This document shows positions 1-5,680 of a stretch of DNA of 5,916 bases, one piece after another. Position numbers and translations under genes: made by a program. Within the stretch, counting starts at the first letter, position 1; the number at the start of each line of letters is the position of its first letter. Source of the stretch: an uncultured Spirochaetaceae bacterium (GTDB lineage Bacteria > Spirochaetota > Spirochaetia > Sphaerochaetales > Sphaerochaetaceae); the NCBI GenBank assembly GCA_946414625.1, contig CAMKPI010000099.1:1-5916 (forward strand), in the 5' to 3' direction. The notes beneath the pieces were generated by a model. It was given only the letters and a program-made list of their open reading frames with translations, was not told where the DNA came from and searched no databases.

Positions 1-267
1 GCACACTCAGGCGCGGAAACAGCGTTCTCAGAGAGGGAGATCGCGCTTTCAGGTGTGGAAACCGGGATCTCAGAGGCGGAAAACGCGCGGTCAACGGCAG
101 AAAACGCGCGCTTAGGTTCAGAATCGACGATTTCAGGGGGCGAGACCGCGCACTCAGGTGTGGAAACAGGGATCTCAGGCGCGGAAACAGCGTTCTCAGT
201 TGCGGAATTTGAGACGGCAGCGAATTCCGAGCCTCCGGTACGGTTTCAGCTGATACTGAAAAAATAA
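1..267 (+). CDS. 5' part of a frameshifted TonB-like gene (repeat linker), cut by window edge
   Basis: The frame is open from the first base to a TAA at 265-267, so the true start lies off the window. Almost all of it (7-216) is ten consecutive 7-residue repeats of the type S-G-x-E-T-A-x, followed by a short non-repetitive tail. The other two forward frames are Arg-rich and hit stops at about 113 and 210, and the Ala/Glu/Ser/Thr/Gly composition here suits an extended periplasmic linker, so this frame is the likely coding one. The adjoining frame, open from 213 to 644, encodes a TonB C-terminal domain, so I infer that this is the linker of the same protein, separated from it by a one-base deletion somewhere in 213-264. 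The N-terminal membrane anchor expected of TonB is not visible. It could instead be an unrelated repeat protein ending here. Confidence 0.5.
   Translation, partial: AHSGAETAFSEREIALSGVETGISEAENARSTAENARLGSESTISGGETAHSGVETGISGAETAFSVAEFETAANSEPPVRFQLILKK
7..216 (+). repeat. Ten tandem 21-bp (7-codon) repeats
   Basis: Ten units of exactly 21 bp run from 7 to 216 without a length change. Nearly every unit begins tca and has a central GAA or GAG codon. Translated units read like SGAETAF, SEREIAL, SGVETGI, SEAENAR, STAENAR, LGSESTI and SGGETAH. Unit 1 (7-27) and unit 9 (175-195) are identical, and units 3 (49-69) and 8 (154-174) differ at one base, which suggests duplication of a multi-unit block as well as single-unit expansion. 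The array keeps reading frame throughout. Confidence 0.9.
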
Positions 268-644
268 CGCATCCAGAGACTATCATTGTTACGGATTCCG
301 AAAAAAAACCGATTTTTAAAAACTCCTATTTGGATTTAGACGCCGTTTCCGCCGCCGTTACGACGGAACATATCTCTTTTCCCGATATCGACCTCCGAAA
401 AATCCGCAGAAAAATTATTTACCCCGTCTCAATGAAAAAACAAAACATTGAAGCGTGTTTCAATGCGCAAATTTTTATCAGCGAAGCCGGCGTCGTAAGC
501 GTCTCCGTGCCGGAAAATATCCCGACACCTTTCGTAAACGCCCTTGTATCCGCCTTTAAAATCGCCCCTGTAAAGCCCGCAATACTTAACGGAACCCCTG
601 TTAAATCAACTTTTTCAATTCCTGTGCAATTTATTTTGCAATAG
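213..644 (+). CDS. TonB C-terminal domain fragment (3' part of frameshifted TonB-family gene)
   Basis: This frame is open from 213 to the TAG at 642-644. Its last ~80 residues match the TonB C-terminal fold: a YP motif in RKIIYPVSMKK, a strand-rich stretch with a Gly-Val turn (ISEAGVVSVSV), then AFKIAPVKPAILNGTPV followed by a closing IPVQFIL strand. That is the usual order YP...G.V...F.PA...G.PV...F. Such domains span the periplasm and contact the TonB box of outer-membrane receptors to pass on energy from ExbB/ExbD. No ATG occurs before 432, which lies inside the domain. The only upstream start candidate is a TTG at 330 without a ribosome binding site. I therefore read it as the 3' part of the gene entering from the left, one base out of register. 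Programmed frameshifting or a sequence error are alternatives. Confidence 0.65.
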   Translation, partial: DGSEFRASGTVSADTEKITHPETIIVTDSEKKPIFKNSYLDLDAVSAAVTTEHISFPDIDLRKIRRKIIYPVSMKKQNIEACFNAQIFISEAGVVSVSVPENIPTPFVNALVSAFKIAPVKPAILNGTPVKSTFSIPVQFILQ

Positions 645-680
645 AGGATAGATTTTTTTTTCGAAAAACTGTATTATTTT

Positions 681-708
681 TTTGCGTAAAGGAAAAGTCG
701 AATACAAA
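681..708 (+). promoter_or_regulatory. Possible tRNA promoter
   Basis: A -35-like TTTGCG (681-686) and a -10-like TACAAA (703-708) are separated by 16 bp. Initiation would fall around 715, about 15 bases ahead of the mature tRNA end. A perfect 10-bp palindrome cggtcgaccg (716-725), extendable across one mismatch to flanking T/A pairs, sits in the short 5' leader that RNase P would remove. The hexamers are weak matches, so this is tentative. Confidence 0.3.
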
Positions 709-730
709 GACTTTCCGGTCGACCGAAAAA

Positions 731-803
731 GGGGATGTAGCTCATCTGGTAGAGCATCAGGTTCGCAATCTGAGGGTAGCGAGTTCGAGTCTCGTCATCT
801 CCA
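731..803 (+). tRNA. tRNA-Ala (anticodon CGC)
   Basis: A complete 73-base cloverleaf can be folded by eye. The acceptor stem GGGGATG (731-737) pairs with CATCTCC (796-802), with discriminator A at 803. The D stem is GCTC/GAGC (740-743 with 752-755). The anticodon stem is TCAGG/TCTGA (757-761 with 769-773) around loop TTCGCAA, placing anticodon CGC at 764-766. The T stem GCGAG/CTCGT surrounds the loop TTCGAGT (784-790). The third acceptor pair is G733-T800, the G3:U70 wobble that defines alanine tRNAs, which independently confirms the identity. It reads the GCG codon. No 3' CCA tail is encoded after the discriminator (the next bases are AGA), so CCA must be added by the nucleotidyltransferase. 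Confidence 0.97.
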
Positions 804-805
804 AG

Positions 806-830
806 AAAAAGCCCGAAAGGGCTTTTTTTT
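806..830 (+). terminator. Intrinsic terminator of the tRNA-Ala transcript
   Basis: AAAAAGCCC (806-814), a GAAA tetraloop (815-818) and GGGCTTTTT (819-827) form a perfect stem followed by further Ts to 830. It begins two bases after the tRNA, so the tRNA is probably transcribed alone. The A-run on the 5' side means it could also stop transcription arriving from the opposite direction. Confidence 0.9.
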
Positions 831-857
831 ATGATATTTCGGTAGGGATTCGTAGCG

Positions 858-888
858 GAGGGCGGGTGACTTTTGGTCGCCCGCCCTC
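858..888. other. GC-rich 13-bp inverted repeat without U tract
   Basis: Arms at 858-870 (gagggcgggtgac) and 876-888 (gtcgcccgccctc) pair over 13 positions around a 5-base loop, ttttg. The single imperfection is T opposite G, which is a G-U wobble in a plus-strand RNA but a C/A mismatch in a minus-strand RNA, so plus-strand transcription is favoured. There is no T-run on either side, so it is not a standard intrinsic terminator. It lies between the tRNA terminator and the convergent pyk gene and may be a palindromic extragenic repeat. Confidence 0.75.
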
Positions 889-993
889 TCTTCATACCCG
901 TTCAATTCAAAAAACGATTTTTATACACGGCAAAGACGCAGAAATCTTCTGTTTTTGTTTCTTCTCCCGCCTCCCTGAGGACCGTAGAAGCCT

Positions 994-1078
994 GCCTGCA
1001 ACCTTTGGTTACCGGCGGTTCGCAGCTCCTTCGCGGTTTCCTCGCCTAAGGAGCATAAAAACGCGCCTGCAACCTTTG
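994..1078. repeat. 14-bp direct repeat flanking a hairpin, downstream of pyk
   Basis: The sequence gcctgcaacctttg occurs at 994-1007 and again at 1065-1078, 71 bp apart. Between them GCTCCTT (1025-1031) and AAGGAGC (1048-1054) form a 7-bp inverted repeat with further inner pairing (CGcGG with CCtCG). The right-hand copy overlaps the stem of the proposed pyk terminator. The left-hand copy can also fold on the minus strand (GTAACC, AAA, GGTTGC) but lacks a T tract, so it looks like a degenerate duplicate. Confidence 0.7.
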
Positions 1079-1089
1079 TCGCACTGCGC
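1056..1089 (-). terminator. Probable intrinsic terminator of pyk
   Basis: Read on the minus strand, eight bases after the pyk stop, GCGC (1089-1086) and TGCGAC (1083-1078) pair with GTTGCA (1073-1068) and GCGC (1066-1063) around loop AAAG. There is a small internal bulge and one G-U pair, followed by TTTTT (1061-1057). The position directly after the stop and the U tract support termination. The stem is imperfect, so efficiency is uncertain. Confidence 0.55.
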
Positions 1090-1097
1090 ATTTACAC

Positions 1098-2528
1098 CTA
1101 AATTTTCCTGTTCTCTCCCACAATCTCCGCCTTCATAAGATTTGAAGACACGCTCTTTCCAAGCGGCACGCCTGCGGTTATCACAACAGTTTCGCCGTCG
1201 CTCACAAGTCCCTCCTTCTGCGCCACCTCGGTGCAGAGAGAGAAGATTCTGTCCGTGTTGTGGACTTCTCCCGTAAGGAAAGGGACAACTCCCCAGGTAA
1301 GAGACAGCTGCCTTCTGACTTTTTCTCTGGTTGTCATTGCCGCAATCGGACAAGAGGGGCGGAAACGGCTGATCATCCTTGCGGTATGACCGGAGTTTGT
1401 AGCCGTAAGAATAGCCTTTGCGTCCAAATCCATTGCGGTAAGGCAACAGGAATGAGTAATTGCGTCGTTAATGCAGGTCTGCGCGCCCACATGGCTTCTT
1501 TGGAACCTGTTCCAATAGTCTATTGACCCTTCAGCCTCCGAGACAATGCTTACCATCGCCTTCAAAGACTCCTCAGGGTACTTACCCGCAGCGGTCTCCC
1601 CGGAAAGCATGACGCAGCTGGTGCCGTCAAACACGGCGTTTGAAACGTCTGACACTTCCGCTCTGGTAGGACGAGGATTGCGAATCATCGAATCCAGCAT
1701 CTGAGTGGCGGTAATAACGGGCTTCCCCGTGAGGAGCACCTCAGCTATCATTTTTTTCTGGATTATAGGGACCTTTGCAGCCGGAACCTCCACTCCGAGA
1801 TCTCCGCGCGCAACCATGACGCCGTCCGAAGCCTCGATAATCTCCGACAGGTTGTCCACTCCCTCCTGATTCTCAATTTTGGAAATAATCCTTATCCCCT
1901 CCCCGCCGTTTTCTTTCAGAACCTGCCTGATTGCGTGAACATCCGAAGCGCGTCTGATAAACGAGGCGGCTATGAAGTCAAAGTCGTTTTCTATGCCGAA
2001 CTTGATGTCTGAAACGTCCTGTTCGGTAAGAGCGGGAAGACTGATGCGTGCGCCCGGAATATTTATTGATTTGTTGGAACTAAGACGCCCGCCGTTCACC
2101 ACGACGCAATGGATTTCATCGCCCTTAATCTCCTTCACCCTGATTCCCACAAGTCCGTCGTCAATAAGTATGAGCTGCCCCGGCTCAACCTCGTTTGGAA
2201 GATTTTTATACGTTACGGAAACAATTTTTTCAGAGCCGACAACTTCTTTTGAAGTGAGAATAAATTCGCTGCCCGACGTCAGCTCAACCGGACCGGAAAA
2301 CTTCTTAACCCTGATTTCAGGCCCCTTAGTGTCCAAAATCGTAGCCACGGGAAGCCCAAGCGAATCCCTGACGCTCGTAAACATATTGAGCCTTTCCAGA
2401 TGATCTTCATGGCTGCCGTGCGAAAAATTGAAACGGGCGGCGTTCATGCCTCCCATAATCAGTTTCTGAATCATAGCCGGGCTGTCCGTAGACGGTCCTA
2501 AAGTGCAAATTATCTTAGTTCTTCTCAT
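1098..2528 (-). CDS. pyk: Pyruvate kinase
   Basis: Catalyses the last glycolytic step, phosphoenolpyruvate plus ADP to pyruvate plus ATP, in the cytoplasm. The 476-aa protein is of standard length with no extra C-terminal PEP-utiliser domain. It starts MRRTKIICTLGPS, the conserved family N terminus. Visible active-site elements are R32, N34 and S36 in RFNFSHG, DTKGPEIR at 66-73, the catalytic Lys K217 with metal ligand E219 in SKIENQEG, D243 in ARGDLGVE, and T275 in ITATQML. MLSGETAAGKYP follows at the end of the barrel, then the C-terminal regulatory domain. A Glu in GSEKIVSVTYKNL appears to align with the residue typical of K+-dependent enzymes (alignment by eye). An in-frame ATG at 2585 would add 19 residues, but they match nothing in the family and lie across the promoter, so the start at 2528 is preferred. 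It is downstream of uvrA2 on the same strand but about 530 bp away, so probably transcribed separately. Confidence 0.97.
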   Translation of the reverse strand: MRRTKIICTLGPSTDSPAMIQKLIMGGMNAARFNFSHGSHEDHLERLNMFTSVRDSLGLPVATILDTKGPEIRVKKFSGPVELTSGSEFILTSKEVVGSEKIVSVTYKNLPNEVEPGQLILIDDGLVGIRVKEIKGDEIHCVVVNGGRLSSNKSINIPGARISLPALTEQDVSDIKFGIENDFDFIAASFIRRASDVHAIRQVLKENGGEGIRIISKIENQEGVDNLSEIIEASDGVMVARGDLGVEVPAAKVPIIQKKMIAEVLLTGKPVITATQMLDSMIRNPRPTRAEVSDVSNAVFDGTSCVMLSGETAAGKYPEESLKAMVSIVSEAEGSIDYWNRFQRSHVGAQTCINDAITHSCCLTAMDLDAKAILTATNSGHTARMISRFRPSCPIAAMTTREKVRRQLSLTWGVVPFLTGEVHNTDRIFSLCTEVAQKEGLVSDGETVVITAGVPLGKSVSSNLMKAEIVGENRKI

Positions 2529-2534
2529 ATTCCA

Positions 2535-2563
2535 AGTATAAAAGCCAAGTGATGGTTTTGCAA
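2535..2563 (-). promoter_or_regulatory. Promoter of pyk, predicted leaderless start
   Basis: On the minus strand, TTGCAA (2563-2558) and TATACT (2540-2535) are separated by exactly 17 bp, a good sigma-70 layout. Only six bases (TGGAAT) lie between the -10 box and the ATG at 2528, so the expected transcription start coincides with the A of the start codon. No Shine-Dalgarno sequence could fit in such a transcript. This supports the choice of start and predicts a leaderless mRNA. Confidence 0.6.
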
Positions 2564-2747
2564 TAAAATTAAGCGGCGCATACATTTATCTTGCAATTCG
2601 CAGGTACATCTGAGACATTGGATTTCGCATTTAGCAGTGAATCAAACAAGCATATTGTAGATAAACATTTACCGAACAAGGCCGCACAATGAAAATAATT
2701 CGCTCTTTATCACGCTTATGACGGCTTTAGGCCGCTATCAAACGCGG

Positions 2748-2852
2748 TCAAGAGGGCAAGCATAAAAGAAAACGATCTTAGCGAGGACGAGACGCAACAA
2801 ACACAGATAACACCCGGGGCTCAAGAGGGCAAGCATAAGGAAAAACAATCTT
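2748..2852. repeat. 18-bp direct repeat, copies 73 bp apart
   Basis: The sequence tcaagagggcaagcataa occurs perfectly at 2748-2765 and 2821-2838. Similarity continues for about 14 more bases with four mismatches (to roughly 2779 and 2852). A weaker third match may lie about 72 bp further left, where a region ending ctttatcac (2705-2713) resembles the end of the second copy (2850-2858). This is compatible with a degenerate tandem array of about 73 bp units. No coding capacity is apparent. Confidence 0.8.
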
Positions 2853-2875
2853 TATCACTTCCTCCGTGAAATGAT
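2841..2875 (-). terminator. Possible weak terminator downstream of uvrA2
   Basis: On the minus strand ATCATTTC (2875-2868) pairs with GAAGTGAT (2861-2854) around a 6-base loop. The only non-Watson-Crick pair is a U-G wobble in minus-strand RNA (a C/A mismatch in plus-strand RNA), consistent with use on this strand. TTTTT follows at 2845-2841, but eight bases past the stem, and the stem is AT-rich. A weak or non-functional terminator is possible. Confidence 0.3.
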
Positions 2876-2888
2876 CCATTTCCTCAGT

Positions 2889-2987
2889 CCGCAGATTCCG
2901 TAAGTTCCGCTGGCTCCGCAAGGTCCGTATGCTCTGTAGAACCCGTAAGTTCCGCAGACTCCGTAAACTTCGCTGGCTCCGCAGGGT
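2889..2987. repeat. Eleven tandem 9-bp repeats just downstream of uvrA2
   Basis: Eleven units of exactly 9 bp with approximate consensus ccgYaRRYt on the plus strand run from 2889 to 2987. The units ccgtaagtt (2898 and 2943) and similar ccgctggct/tcgctggct recur, indicating larger block duplication. On the minus strand one frame translates as tripeptides such as AEP, AEL, TES and TEH, but no start codon with a ribosome binding site precedes it, and it is out of frame with uvrA2, whose stop lies about 75 bp before it. Confidence 0.85.
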
Positions 2988-3061
2988 TCCGTCGGCTTTT
3001 CGCTAACATCAATCTTGAAAGCAAATTGCAACAATCGGCGGCAATTTCCCGGAAACGCCTC

Positions 3062-5680
3062 TCAGATATACCTTCCCGTGACGCTTCTGCGGCAATTCCT
3101 GACATCCATAGGCGTTCCCGCCACCACAATCTCCCCGCCCTCGTCTCCTCCGCCGGGCCCCATGTCAATTATATAATCGGCGCTGCGGATTACATCCAAA
3201 TCGTGTTCAATCACAACCACAGTGGCTCCATTTCCAATCAGGGTGCGAAAAACGTTCAAAAGGGTCATTACGTCAAGAGGGTGCAGTCCGATTGTGGGTT
3301 CGTCAAAAACAAAAACCGAATCAGACTGCGTGCGGGACATCTCGCTGGAGAGCTTCAATCGCTGAGCCTCGCCACCGGAAAGGCGCGGCGTCTCCTCAGC
3401 CAGGGTCAAATATCCGAGTCCGAGACTTTGAAGGACTGAGAGCCGGGGCTCCACATTGCTCATGCCGCGACAAAACCGTATTGCCGAATTCACATCCATT
3501 GCCATAAGGTCAGGCAGGGTCTTCTCGTCACCGGCCTTGTTTCTGAAACCCACTCTATACGCTTCTTTTGAATACCTTGATCCTCTGCATTCGGGACACG
3601 GAATGTCCACATCCGGCAAAAACTGCACGTCCAGACTGATTGATCCGGTGCCGTCGCAGACCGGACAGCGCAGGGAGCCCGTATTGTAGGAAAAATCGCC
3701 TGCTTTGTAGCCCTTGTCTCGAGCGCTTTTTGTCCTTGAATAAATCTTCCGCAATTCATCATGGACGCCGGCGTAGGTAGCCACAGTTGATCTGATATTG
3801 ATTCCGATAGGAGACGCGTCAATCAGCTTTGCATGGCGTATTCCGGGAGCCTCGATTTTTGACACGTGGTCGGGCGGATTTCCTCCCTCCGAAAGCGCTT
3901 CCAAAGCCGGAACCAGGCTTTCCAAAACCATTGTGGTCTTTCCGGAACCTGAAACGCCCGTAATGACGGTGAGCCTGCCTTTGGGAATATCTGCGTTTAG
4001 AGCCTTCACCGTATGAATCGGCTTTGTTTCCAAGTGTATACGGCCCAAGCTGAAAAGATCCGCTCCACCGTTTTTTCCGTTCTGAAGGGAAAGGCGTTCC
4101 GGAAGAGTTTCCGCACTGCCTGAGTCTGCAAGGTCTGCCGGTTTGCTTATCTCTGAAGAAAAGCGTTCCGACAAGTTCTCCGCATTACTGGCTGTCCCGG
4201 TCGAGCCCTCGCTATTCCTTAAACCGCATTCCTTCAAAAAAGGAGAAATGACGGAATCCTGGCACCGGGCCACCTCGTCGGGCGTTCCCTGCGCTATCAC
4301 CGTTCCTCCGTCAGCACCCGCTCCGGGCCCCATTTCTATCAAATAATCCGCATCACGCAGAATCTGAGTATCATGGTCCACAAGCAAAACCGAATTTCCA
4401 TCGTCCACAAGATCGCGCATAACCCCCTGAAGCCCCGCTATATTTGCAGGATGCAAGCCTATAGACGGCTCGTCAAGGACGTAAAGAACGCCGGTTGTGC
4501 GGTTCCTCACCGCCCTGGCTAATTGCATTCTCTGTCTTTCCCCGGTGGAAAGAGTGGATGCCGCCCTGTCCAAAGAAAGATAAGAAAGCCCCAAATCCAT
4601 AAGGCGCCCGGCAACGTTTTTGTACGAATCGCAAATGCTCCGAGCCATGGGCCGCATTTCCTCCGGCAGCGACTCAGGCACTCTGCCAACCCACTCCAGC
4701 GACTCTGAAAGCGTCATGCGGCAAGCCTCGGCAAGGTTTAATCCCATAATCCTGGGAGCCAGAGCTTTTTCCGACAGCCTGGTCCCTCCGCACTCGGGAC
4801 AAGGGGACATGCGCAGGAACTTTTCCACCCTCTTCATTCCCTTCTCGTCCTTTACCTTGGAAAGAGCGTTCTCCACTGTGTAGATGGCATTGAAATAAGT
4901 AAAATCCATTTCGCCTGCCGCACCGCTTGTCTTGTTCTGATAAATCATGTGCCGCTTGACAGCTGGTCCGTGAAAAACAATCTCACGCTCCTTTTGGGAA
5001 AGCTCCTTGAAAGGCACATCAGTCCGCACGCCCAAATCCCTGGCAATATCCTTCATAAGCGACCACATCAAGGTCTGCCAGGGTAGCACCGCTCCCTCGT
5101 CAATGGAAAGGGACTCGTCAGGCACAAGCGTGGACTCATCCACCACCCGGACAATGCCTGTTCCGTCGCAGCGAGGACAGGCGCCGCCGCTGTTGAACGC
5201 CAAATCCTCAGCCCCGGGCCCGTAGAAATGCACCCCGCAGTGAGGACATACAATCTCGCGTTCCGCCGCAACCGCCATTGACGGCGGAGCATAATGTCCG
5301 TTAGGGCACCTGTGGCTGCCCAGACGGGAGAACATCAGACGCAGACTGTTCAAAAGTTCCGTCCCCGTGCCAAACGTGGAACGTATACCGGGCACGGCAG
5401 GCCTTTGATGAAGGGCAAGCGCCGCAGGAACGTACAGAATCTCTTCCACATCAGCCTTAGCAGCCTGAGTAAGCCTTCGTCTGGTGTATGTGGAGAGAGA
5501 CTCAAGGTATCGTCTGGAGCCCTCGGCAAAAACAACACCCAGAGCAAGGGAGGACTTTCCCGACCCGGACACCCCCGCTATACCCACAATTTTGTTAAGC
5601 GGAATCTCAACATCCACATTCTTCAGATTATGAACCCTCGCGCCCTTTATGATTATACTTTTTTTGCTGCTATCGCACAT
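3062..5680 (-). CDS. uvrA2: Class II UvrA-like ABC ATPase (UvrA2)
   Basis: An 872-aa tandem ABC ATPase of the UvrA family, which binds damaged DNA. Module 1 has Walker A GVSGSGKS (36-43), zinc cysteines CPHC (145-148) and CPRC (168-171), CPECGGTRL, signature LSTGERQRM (about 377) and Walker B VLYVLDEPSIGLHP. Module 2 has Walker A GVSGSGKT (575-582), CPVC (672-675) and CPEC (695-698), signature LSGGEAQRL (767) and VFVFDEPTIGLHP. Between RCPNGHY and CPHCG there are only about 20 residues, where canonical UvrA has a roughly 100-residue UvrB-binding domain. This loss marks the class II group, which includes Deinococcus UvrA2 and antibiotic-resistance relatives such as DrrC, so classical UvrBC excision is unlikely to be its sole role; damage tolerance or drug protection is inferred. 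The start at 5680 has a good ribosome binding site. An ATG at 5773 adds 31 unrelated residues and has none. The end, SVTGRYI, is normal for the family. Residues about 485-545 form an unusual low-complexity linker. Confidence 0.9.
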   Translation of the reverse strand: MCDSSKKSIIIKGARVHNLKNVDVEIPLNKIVGIAGVSGSGKSSLALGVVFAEGSRRYLESLSTYTRRRLTQAAKADVEEILYVPAALALHQRPAVPGIRSTFGTGTELLNSLRLMFSRLGSHRCPNGHYAPPSMAVAAEREIVCPHCGVHFYGPGAEDLAFNSGGACPRCDGTGIVRVVDESTLVPDESLSIDEGAVLPWQTLMWSLMKDIARDLGVRTDVPFKELSQKEREIVFHGPAVKRHMIYQNKTSGAAGEMDFTYFNAIYTVENALSKVKDEKGMKRVEKFLRMSPCPECGGTRLSEKALAPRIMGLNLAEACRMTLSESLEWVGRVPESLPEEMRPMARSICDSYKNVAGRLMDLGLSYLSLDRAASTLSTGERQRMQLARAVRNRTTGVLYVLDEPSIGLHPANIAGLQGVMRDLVDDGNSVLLVDHDTQILRDADYLIEMGPGAGADGGTVIAQGTPDEVARCQDSVISPFLKECGLRNSEGSTGTASNAENLSERFSSEISKPADLADSGSAETLPERLSLQNGKNGGADLFSLGRIHLETKPIHTVKALNADIPKGRLTVITGVSGSGKTTMVLESLVPALEALSEGGNPPDHVSKIEAPGIRHAKLIDASPIGINIRSTVATYAGVHDELRKIYSRTKSARDKGYKAGDFSYNTGSLRCPVCDGTGSISLDVQFLPDVDIPCPECRGSRYSKEAYRVGFRNKAGDEKTLPDLMAMDVNSAIRFCRGMSNVEPRLSVLQSLGLGYLTLAEETPRLSGGEAQRLKLSSEMSRTQSDSVFVFDEPTIGLHPLDVMTLLNVFRTLIGNGATVVVIEHDLDVIRSADYIIDMGPGGGDEGGEIVVAGTPMDVRNCRRSVTGRYI
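4094..4192 (-). repeat. Degenerate internal duplication in the uvrA2 inter-module linker
   Basis: Within the linker joining the two ABC modules, NAENLSERFS and SAETLPERLS are two copies of a 10-residue unit 23 residues (69 bp) apart. Their DNA shares gcgttccg at 4094 and 4163 and further scattered matches. Between them, PADLADSGSAE is encoded by a stretch (about 4121-4140) resembling the 9-bp repeat downstream of the gene (ctgcaaggtctgcc against ccgcaaggtccgta). Confidence 0.6.

Larger units (their letters stand above)
2564..3061. other. Intergenic stretch between uvrA2 and pyk with no convincing gene
   Basis: This stretch of about 500 bp contains short repeats and hairpins, listed separately, but no gene that I can support. 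Frames left open at 2884-3168 on the minus strand are a by-product of the 9-bp repeat, whose period keeps every frame free of new stops. The part from 2586 to 2700 is AT-rich and shows nothing recognisable. Confidence 0.6.

Noticed and set aside
259..267. Programmed -1 frameshift at the A6 run in the TonB-like gene
   Set aside because: The run is preceded by G, so both codons cannot re-pair as in the canonical A-AAA-AAG heptamer, and six As are short for transcriptional slippage. A simple indel is more likely, although recoding is not excluded.
674..895. Open frame of 73 codons on the minus strand across the tRNA
   Set aside because: It is the antisense of tRNA-Ala and its terminator, a common source of spurious protein calls.
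866..1446. Open frames on either strand around the 3' end of pyk
   Set aside because: They are shadows of pyk or of the hairpin-rich spacer, with no ribosome binding site and no recognisable domain.
2529..2585. 19-residue N-terminal extension of pyruvate kinase from the ATG at 2585
   Set aside because: The family N terminus begins at MRRTKI, and the extension overlaps the best promoter.
2748..2987. CRISPR array or integron attC sites
   Set aside because: The 18-bp repeat has only two clear copies, the 9-bp units are contiguous without spacers, and no cas or integrase gene is nearby.
2884..3168. 94-codon minus-strand frame overlapping the end of uvrA2
   Set aside because: Its start lies inside uvrA2 in another frame, no ribosome binding site precedes it or the internal ATG at 3009, and its length is due to the 9-bp repeat.
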